From contig NZ_JNZZ01000016.1 in the NCBI RefSeq assembly GCF_000717645.1, forward strand, positions 248,001-312,000: DNA of 64,000 nt, read 5' to 3'. A program made the translations under genes and the position numbers. The notes under the pieces were generated by a model. The model was not told the origin of the DNA, did not search any database, and worked only from the letters and a program-made list of their open reading frames with translations. The DNA comes from Streptomyces californicus (GTDB lineage Bacteria > Actinomycetota > Actinomycetes > Streptomycetales > Streptomycetaceae). Shown here in pieces: positions 58,382 through 64,000 of this stretch (within the stretch, counting starts at the first letter, position 1; each line of letters opens with the position of its first letter).

Positions 58382-59389
58382 GTGACCCTGATCCCCTCCC
58401 CCACCACGCCGGACGGCCACGCCGCCCCCTGCGCCCCGGAGGACGTACGCCGAGTGGCGTGCGTCGGCGCCGGGGTGATCGGCGGCGGCTGGGCGGCCCA
58501 CTTCCTCGCCCGCGGCTACGACGTCACCGCCTGGGACCCGGCTCCCGACGCGGCCGTCCGGCTGCGCCGGCTCATCGCCGCCGCCTGGCCCGCGCTGGAG
58601 CGGCTCGGTCTGGCCGAGGGGGCGTCGCAGGACCGGCTGACCGTGACGGCCACCCTCGAAGAGGCCGTGGCCGAGGCCCAGTTCGTCCAGGAGAGCGCCC
58701 CGGAGAAGCTGGAGCTCAAGCGCGGCCTGCTGGCCCGGCTGGACGCCGCCGCTCCCGCCGGTACGGTGATCGCCTCGTCGACCTCCGGCTACCCGATGAC
58801 CGACATGCAGACGGAGGCGGCCGATCCCGGGCGGCTCGTCGTCGGGCACCCCTTCAACCCGCCCTACCTGATCCCCCTGGTGGAGGTCGTCGGCGGTGAG
58901 CGGACCTCGCCCGCCGCCGTCGACTGGGCCTCGCGCTTCTACACCGTGGCGGGCAAGTCCGTGATCACCATGGACCGCGAGGTGCCCGGCTTCATCGCCA
59001 ACCGCCTCCAGGAGGCCCTGTGGCGCGAGGCGTTGCACATGGTCGCCAACGGCGAGGCGACGGTGGCGGAGATCGACGCGTCGATCACCGAGGGGCCGGG
59101 GCTCCGCTGGGCCGTGATGGGGCCGATGCTCACGTTCGCGCTCGCCGGCGGCGAGGGCGGGATGGCTCATATGCTCGACCACTTCGGCCCGTCGCTGAAG
59201 TCGCCCTGGACCAGGCTCGAAGCGCCCGAACTGGACCGGGCGCTGTACGAGGCGGTGGTGGCCGGCTGCGAGGAGGCGGCGGACGGCCGCGGCATCGCCG
59301 ACCTGGTCGCCGAGCGGGACCGGGGCGTCATCGACGTCCTGCGGGCGACGGGCCGGCTGCCCCGTACCGCCGAGGAGGCGGCCCGATGA
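58382..59389 (+). CDS. cdhA: L-carnitine dehydrogenase (3-hydroxyacyl-CoA dehydrogenase superfamily)
   Basis: 335 residues. VGAGVIGGGWAAHFLARGYDVTAWDPAP is the NAD site; SAPEKLELKRGLLARLDAAAP, HPFNPPYLIPLVEVVGG (substrate His) and MDREVPGFIANRLQEALWREALHMV fit the L-carnitine dehydrogenase branch. Oxidises carnitine at C3 to dehydrocarnitine. GTG start, 63 bp after the previous stop. Overlaps the thioesterase gene (ATGA). Confidence 0.87.
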   Translation: MTLIPSPTTPDGHAAPCAPEDVRRVACVGAGVIGGGWAAHFLARGYDVTAWDPAPDAAVRLRRLIAAAWPALERLGLAEGASQDRLTVTATLEEAVAEAQFVQESAPEKLELKRGLLARLDAAAPAGTVIASSTSGYPMTDMQTEAADPGRLVVGHPFNPPYLIPLVEVVGGERTSPAAVDWASRFYTVAGKSVITMDREVPGFIANRLQEALWREALHMVANGEATVAEIDASITEGPGLRWAVMGPMLTFALAGGEGGMAHMLDHFGPSLKSPWTRLEAPELDRALYEAVVAGCEEAADGRGIADLVAERDRGVIDVLRATGRLPRTAEEAAR

Positions 59390-59955
59390 GCGCGCACCCG
59401 GCCCCCGAGGCCGCTCCCGCCACCGCCCCCGTACCCGGCGCCGAGGAGACGGCCGTGACCGACGGCGCGGCGCCGCTGCCCGTGCTCCACCGGACCGTAC
59501 GGCCGGAGTGGATCGACTACAACGGCCATATGAGCGAGGCGTTCTACGTCCTGGTCTTCGGGTACGCCACCGACGCCATGATGATCGAGACCGGTCTCCA
59601 CGCCGGGTACCGGGAGAGCACCGGCTGTTCCCTGTACACCGTCGAGTCCCACATCCGCTATCTCCGCGACGTCCCGGAGGGGGCCCATCTCACGGTCCGC
59701 ACGCGGATGTTGGGCGCGGACGCCAAGAAGGCGCGCTTCTGCCACGAGATGTACGTCGTCGACGCCCCGGACGGAACGCCCGGACCGGATGCCTCCCCGG
59801 TGGCGACGAGCGAGCTGCTGGCGCTCCACGTGGACCGGCGCCTGGGCCGCACCGCCCCGTTCCCGGACCGCGTACGGGCGCGTCTGGAGGCGCTCGTCGA
59901 GCCAGCGCCCGAGTGGGCCGGCCGCTCGATCGCCGAGGTTTCGGCTCCCCGCTGA
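59386..59955 (+). CDS. cdhB: Hot-dog fold thioesterase, likely betainyl-CoA thioesterase
   Basis: 189 residues; a Pro/Ala-rich N-terminal 30 residues, then VRPEWIDYNGHMSEAFYVLVFGYATDAMM (hot-dog catalytic Asp/Asn), SHIRYLRDVPEGAHLTVRTRMLGADAKKARFCHEMYV. Third gene of the carnitine operon; would release glycine betaine from betainyl-CoA, a compatible solute or nitrogen source. Confidence 0.82.
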   Translation: MSAHPAPEAAPATAPVPGAEETAVTDGAAPLPVLHRTVRPEWIDYNGHMSEAFYVLVFGYATDAMMIETGLHAGYRESTGCSLYTVESHIRYLRDVPEGAHLTVRTRMLGADAKKARFCHEMYVVDAPDGTPGPDASPVATSELLALHVDRRLGRTAPFPDRVRARLEALVEPAPEWAGRSIAEVSAPR

Positions 59956-60224
59956 ACCCTGACGCCGTATCCGCCGCCCGCACCGCGCGCGGCGGGTACG
60001 GTGCTCACGCGGGCGCCGCCGCCTCCTCCCCCTCGGCGCTCGGGCGGCGGCGGGGCGGCCCGCGTCACCGCCGTACGGCGTGTGCGGCGGTGACGTTGCC
60101 GCCGTGTTGCGGGGTGTGGCACGCCGTTGCGGGTTCATGGCCATGCGGACGAGGCGCTTTCGGGGTGCGGCCCGGTGGCCTACGGTCCGTATCCAGACCG
60201 TCACCGCCCCGTGCGAGGAACCAC

Positions 60225-61586
60225 ATGAGCCAGCCGCTCGACTCCGTCACCGCAGGCCACACCCCCGAGGACCAGGACCGCGACGTCCCGGGAGCCGCCT
60301 GGTCGTTCGAGACCAAGCAGATCCACGCGGGCGCCGTCCCGGACCCGGCGACCGGCGCCCGCGCGGTGCCGATCTACCAGTCGACGTCCTTCGTCTTCCG
60401 CGACACCCGGCACGCGGCCGACGTGTTCTCCCTGGCCGAGCCGGGCAACATCTACACCCGCATCCACAACCCCACCCAGGACGTCCTGGAGCAGCGTATC
60501 GCCGCGCTGGAGGGCGGCGTCGCGGCCGTCGCGCTGGCCTCGGGGCAGGCCGCCGAGACGCTGGCGATCCTGACGCTGGCCGGGGCCGGGGACCACATCG
60601 TGTCCTCCCCGTCGCTGTACGGGGGCACCTACAACCTCTTCCGGCACACGCTGCCGCGCTTCGGCGTCGAGGTGACGTTCGTCGAGGACCCCGAGGACGT
60701 GGAGGCGTGGCGGGCGGCGGTGCGGCCGAACACGAAGGCGTTCTTCGCCGAGACGCTCGGCAATCCGCGCGGTGACGTGCTGGACGTGCGGGCCGTCGCG
60801 GACGCCGCGCACGGGGCCGGGGTCCCGCTCATCGTCGACAACACGGTGCCGACCCCGTTCCTGCTGCGGCCGATCGAGCACGGCGCGGACATCGTGGTCC
60901 ACTCGGCGACCAAGTTCCTCGGCGGCCACGGCACGACGATCGGCGGGGTGGTCGTGGACGCCGGGACGTTCGACTTCGGGGCGCACCCCGAGCGGTTCCC
61001 CGAGTTCCACGAGCCCGACCCGAGCTACCACGGGCTGCGCTACTGGCCCGACCTCGGCCCGAGCGCGTTCGCGGTGAAGCTCCGGGTGCAGCTGCTGCGC
61101 GACCTGGGTCCCGCGCTGTCGCCGCACTCGGCGTTCCTGCTGCTCCAGGGCATCGAGACGCTCAGCCTGCGACTGGAGCGGCACACCGCCAACGCGTCGG
61201 AGCTGGCCCGCTGGCTGGAGCGGCGCGACGAGGTGGCGGCCGTGCACTACGCGGGTCTGGAGTCGAACCGCTGGTACGAGGCCGGGCAGCGCTACCTGCC
61301 GCGCGGCGCCGGGGCCGTGCTGGCCTTCGAGCTGACGGGCGGGGCCGACGCGGGCCGGCGGTTCGTGGACGCCGTCGAGCTCTTCAGCCACCTCGCCAAC
61401 ATCGGTGACGTACGGAGCCTGATCATCCACCCGGCCTCCACCACGCACAGCCAGCTCACCGAGGAGCAGCTGATCGCCACCGGGGCCACGCCCGGCCTGG
61501 TGCGTCTCTCGGTGGGGCTGGAGAACGTGGACGATCTCAAGGCCGACCTGGAAGCGGGCTTCCGGGCGGCGAAGGCGGCGTCCTGA
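60225..61586 (+). CDS. metY: O-acetylhomoserine aminocarboxypropyltransferase/cysteine synthase (MetY)
   Basis: 453-residue PLP enzyme. Residues about 20-30 [50 protein letters not shown]-Lys in [16 protein letters not shown]; closing [23 protein letters not shown]. Makes homocysteine from O-acetylhomoserine and sulfide (direct sulfurylation). ATG 60225 with a GAGGAA site. I looked for a SAM riboswitch in the 269 bp upstream and found none. Coupled to metX. Confidence 0.94.
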   Translation: MSQPLDSVTAGHTPEDQDRDVPGAAWSFETKQIHAGAVPDPATGARAVPIYQSTSFVFRDTRHAADVFSLAEPGNIYTRIHNPTQDVLEQRIAALEGGVAAVALASGQAAETLAILTLAGAGDHIVSSPSLYGGTYNLFRHTLPRFGVEVTFVEDPEDVEAWRAAVRPNTKAFFAETLGNPRGDVLDVRAVADAAHGAGVPLIVDNTVPTPFLLRPIEHGADIVVHSATKFLGGHGTTIGGVVVDAGTFDFGAHPERFPEFHEPDPSYHGLRYWPDLGPSAFAVKLRVQLLRDLGPALSPHSAFLLLQGIETLSLRLERHTANASELARWLERRDEVAAVHYAGLESNRWYEAGQRYLPRGAGAVLAFELTGGADAGRRFVDAVELFSHLANIGDVRSLIIHPASTTHSQLTEEQLIATGATPGLVRLSVGLENVDDLKADLEAGFRAAKAAS

Positions 61587-62812
61587 ACCGTTCGGCCCCG
61601 CACCACGCGCTTCCCCTTCCGCCCGCCTCCGGCGGCCGGCGGGAGGGGGATCCGCCCGGTCGTCGCCGCTGGGCGGCGATCGGCGACCCGCTGCCCCTGG
61701 AGTCCGGCGTCCGGCTGCCGGGGGTGCGCCTGGCGTACGAGACCTGGGGGCAGCGGGCTGCGGACGGATCGAACGCCGTGCTGGTGCTGCACGCGCTGAC
61801 GGGCGACAGCCATGTGGCGGGCCCCGCCGGTCCGGGCCACCCGACGCCCGGTTGGTGGGACGCGCTCGTCGGTCCGGGCCGTCCGCTCGACACCGAGCGC
61901 TGGTTCGTCGTGGCGCCCAACGTCCTGGGCGGCTGCGGGGGCAGCACCGGCCCCTCCTCCCCCGGCCCCGACGGCGCGCCGTGGGGGTCCCGCTTCCCGC
62001 GCCTGAGCGTGCGCGACCAGGTGGCGGCGGAGGCGGCGCTCGCCGACGCCCTGGGGATCGACCGGTGGGCGGCCGTCGTCGGCGGGTCGATGGGCGGCAT
62101 GCGGGCCCTGGAGTGGGCGGTGGGCAGGCCGGAGCGCACCGGTGCGCTGCTCGTGCTCGCCGCCCCGGCCGCCGCCTCCGCCGAGCAGATCGCCTGGGGG
62201 ACGGTGCAGACCGGCGCGATCCGTTCCGACCCGGGGTGGCGGGGCGGCGACTACCACGGGGCCGCCCCGGGCGACGGCCCGCACCGGGGCCTGGGGCAGG
62301 CGCGCCGCATCGCCCACATCACCTACCGGAGCGAACCGGAGCTGGCCGCCCGCTTCGGCCGGGAGCCGCAGCCCGGTGAGGATCCGGCACGCGGGGGCCG
62401 CTACCGGGTGGAGTCCTACCTCGACCACCACGCGGACAAGCTGGTGGCCCGGTTCGACGCCGGGAGCTATGTGACGCTCACCGAGGCGATGAACGGGCAC
62501 GACGTCGGGCGGGGACGGGGCGGGATCGCCCGCGCCCTGCGCCGCGCGGAGCTGCCCGCCCTGGTCGCGGGCGTCGACTCGGACCGGCTGTACCCGCCGG
62601 CGCAGCAGGAGCTGCTGGCAGAGCTGCTGCCGGGGGCGGACGGTGCGCGTACCGTCGTCTCGCCCTGCGGGCACGACGGGTTCCTCGTCGAGACGGAGCA
62701 GGTGGGCGCGCTCGTACGGGAGTTGCTGGCGCGGGCGCCGCGGCCCCGGCGCCGTTCCGGCTCCCTCTTCTCCCTCCCCTCACATCACCTGACCCCCGAG
62801 GAGCGTTCATGA
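61583..62812 (+). CDS. metX: Homoserine O-acetyltransferase (MetX), probable CTG start
   Basis: 409 residues if started at CTG 61583. The alpha/beta-hydrolase body is clear: [14 protein letters not shown], the nucleophile in [17 protein letters not shown], and Asp/His in the C-terminal half with SPCGHDGFL. The N-terminal part [27 protein letters not shown] is needed by the family, and the first ATG/GTG/TTG in frame is GTG 61724, which would cut it. CTG 61583 overlaps the metY stop by CTGA and has GAAGG 7 nt before it. Supplies O-acetylhomoserine to MetY. Confidence 0.85.
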   Translation: MNRSAPHHALPLPPASGGRREGDPPGRRRWAAIGDPLPLESGVRLPGVRLAYETWGQRAADGSNAVLVLHALTGDSHVAGPAGPGHPTPGWWDALVGPGRPLDTERWFVVAPNVLGGCGGSTGPSSPGPDGAPWGSRFPRLSVRDQVAAEAALADALGIDRWAAVVGGSMGGMRALEWAVGRPERTGALLVLAAPAAASAEQIAWGTVQTGAIRSDPGWRGGDYHGAAPGDGPHRGLGQARRIAHITYRSEPELAARFGREPQPGEDPARGGRYRVESYLDHHADKLVARFDAGSYVTLTEAMNGHDVGRGRGGIARALRRAELPALVAGVDSDRLYPPAQQELLAELLPGADGARTVVSPCGHDGFLVETEQVGALVRELLARAPRPRRRSGSLFSLPSHHLTPEERS

Positions 62813-64000
62813 GCCCGGCACCGACCGAGGACGCCTACGACCGGATGCGGACGCGGCAGTGGTCCCGTGGCCGGGCCCGATCCGCCGGGATCGAGCGCCG
62901 CGAGCTGCTGAAGCTGGTCGCGGCGGCCTCGGCCGCCGTGCCGTTGGCCTCGCTCGCCGCTCCGGCGCGGGCTGCGGGCGGGCTGCCCGGGGTGGTGAAG
63001 CCGCTGCCGCCGGAGCTGTTCACCGTGCGCGGCACCAACGCGGAGACGAACTTCGCCGCGCTGCGGGGCACCGGCCCGCTCACCACGGCCGACCGGTTCT
63101 TCGTCCGCAACCACACGGCCACCCCGCGCATCGACCGGGACGCCTGGCGGCTGACGGTCTGGGGCGACGGACTGCGCGGCGGGCCGGTGGAGTTCGGCTT
63201 CGCGGATCTGCTGGGGCTGCCGGCGGTGACGCGTACGGCGTTCGTCGAGTGCGCGGGCAACGGGCGCGCCTTCTTCACCTCGCAGCAGGGCCAGGCGGTC
63301 ACCGGCACCGCGTGGACGCTCGGCGCGATCGGGACGGCGCGCTGGCGCGGTGTGCGGCTGGCGGACGTGCTGCGCCGGGCGGGCATCGGGCGGCACGCGG
63401 TGGACGTGCTGCCGCGCGGTCTGGACGCCGAGGTCGTCACCGACGGGGTGAACCTGGGCCGGGTGCGCCGCCCCCTGCCGGTGGCGAAGGCGCTGGACGA
63501 CGTGCTGCTCGCGTACGAGATGAACGGTGAGCCGCTCCCGCCCGACCACGGGCTCCCGGTGCGGCTGATCGTGCCGTCCTGGGTGGGCATCGCCAACATC
63601 AAGTGGGTCGGCGACATCGAGGTGAGCGCCGAGCCGCTGCTGACGCCGTGGAACACCGGTCTCTACCGGCTGTTCGGCCCCGGGCACCCGCCCGAGGGCA
63701 GCGCGCCGCTGACCCGGCAGACGTTGAAGAGCGCGTTCGAGCTGGCCCCGGGGGCCGTGTTCCCCGCTCACCGGCGGGCGCTGCTGACCGGTCGTTCCTG
63801 GTCGGGCGGGGCTCCCGTACGGACCGTGGAGGTCAGCACGGACGGGGGTTCGCACTGGCGCAGGGCCCGGTTGCGGGACGTGCCGCGGGCCGGGAGCTGG
63901 GTGCGCTGGACGGCGGACTGGGTGCCGAGGGAGCGGGGGCCCGCGGTGCTGCTGGCGCGGGCGACGGACCGTTCGGGGCGCACCCAGCCGGTGGCGACCG
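62809..64000 (+). CDS. Sulfite oxidase-like molybdopterin enzyme, Tat-exported, 3' end outside window
   Basis: 397 codons visible. A Tat-type signal ([27 protein letters not shown]) leads to the molybdopterin domain: [37 protein letters not shown], the Mo-ligand Cys in [13 protein letters not shown], then the immunoglobulin-like dimer domain ([19 protein letters not shown]). Oxidises sulfite to sulfate outside the membrane in known members. ATG overlaps the metX stop (ATGA), so it is co-expressed with the methionine genes. No haem domain is seen in the visible part. Confidence 0.88.
   Translation, partial: MSPAPTEDAYDRMRTRQWSRGRARSAGIERRELLKLVAAASAAVPLASLAAPARAAGGLPGVVKPLPPELFTVRGTNAETNFAALRGTGPLTTADRFFVRNHTATPRIDRDAWRLTVWGDGLRGGPVEFGFADLLGLPAVTRTAFVECAGNGRAFFTSQQGQAVTGTAWTLGAIGTARWRGVRLADVLRRAGIGRHAVDVLPRGLDAEVVTDGVNLGRVRRPLPVAKALDDVLLAYEMNGEPLPPDHGLPVRLIVPSWVGIANIKWVGDIEVSAEPLLTPWNTGLYRLFGPGHPPEGSAPLTRQTLKSAFELAPGAVFPAHRRALLTGRSWSGGAPVRTVEVSTDGGSHWRRARLRDVPRAGSWVRWTADWVPRERGPAVLLARATDRSGRTQPVAT

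Noticed and set aside
60000..60224. Search for a SAM riboswitch upstream of metY
   Set aside because: No SAM-I, SAM-II or SAM-IV core motifs and no typical stem arrangement could be made out by eye.
1..64000. tRNA, rRNA, transposase, integrase or attachment site
   Set aside because: None recognised on either strand; no IS-type inverted repeats with target duplications were noticed, though a covariance-model scan was not possible.

Overview
The window is high-GC DNA (roughly 70 percent or more by eye) with Streptomyces-type gene content: LexA-era mutasome genes, Streptomyces-style gvp gas-vesicle operons, an F420-dependent oxidoreductase, a DUF5133 protein, a SigB/F-like sigma factor and many ATGA/GTGA translationally coupled overlaps. 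It reads as chromosome, not plasmid or phage. I found no rRNA, tRNA, insertion sequence or CRISPR array. Both end genes are cut by the window.

Layout. 1-1.3 kb: an ornithine N5-monooxygenase of siderophore synthesis behind an iron box. 1.6-10.9 kb: a deazaflavin-dependent oxidoreductase, then an apparent envelope-glycan regulon: an OmpR-type two-component system, an NAD-dependent epimerase, two glycosyltransferase-like proteins, a methyltransferase, two polytopic membrane proteins and a membrane-fused molybdopterin oxidoreductase. Four copies of an 11-bp-spaced tandem repeat (TKACGR-N5-KGACRY) lie about 35-47 nt from TAGCGT-like -10 boxes, and the transcripts look leaderless, so these genes are probably one regulon of the local response regulator. 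10.9-14.3 kb: an ABC exporter divergent from a GbsR/MarR-like repressor across a perfect 20-bp palindrome. 14.3-19.9 kb: the mutagenic repair operon imuA-imuB-dnaE2.

20.1-35.5 kb: two complete gas-vesicle operons (gvpO-A-F-G-Y-Z-J-L-S-K), head to head, around a 3.5-kb core of GlsB-like, YihY-like, secreted, and class F sortase genes. Asp23 and CsbD stress-type genes follow. 36.6-44.4 kb: an SDR, a phytoene-dehydrogenase-like flavoprotein, an SRPBCC protein, an F420 enzyme, a relic SDR 3' end, DUF5133, a FUSC-like membrane protein and a TPR protein whose C-terminus runs over a convergent gene. 44.6-46.7 kb: dhaKLM dihydroxyacetone phosphotransferase. 46.9-52.2 kb: NUDIX, an ABC-F ribosome-protection type protein with a likely leader peptide (10 aa, aromatic), an alcohol dehydrogenase, and an SDR-TetR pair. 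52.3-56.3 kb: a membrane PP2C phosphatase, GNAT and a SigB/F-family sigma factor ending at a textbook terminator. 56.4-60 kb: an XRE-TetR fused regulator and a carnitine-to-betaine operon (cdhC, cdhA, cdhB type). 60.2-64 kb: metY-metX and a Tat-exported sulfite oxidase-like protein, all overlapping.

All functions are read from motifs and family resemblance; no database search was run.
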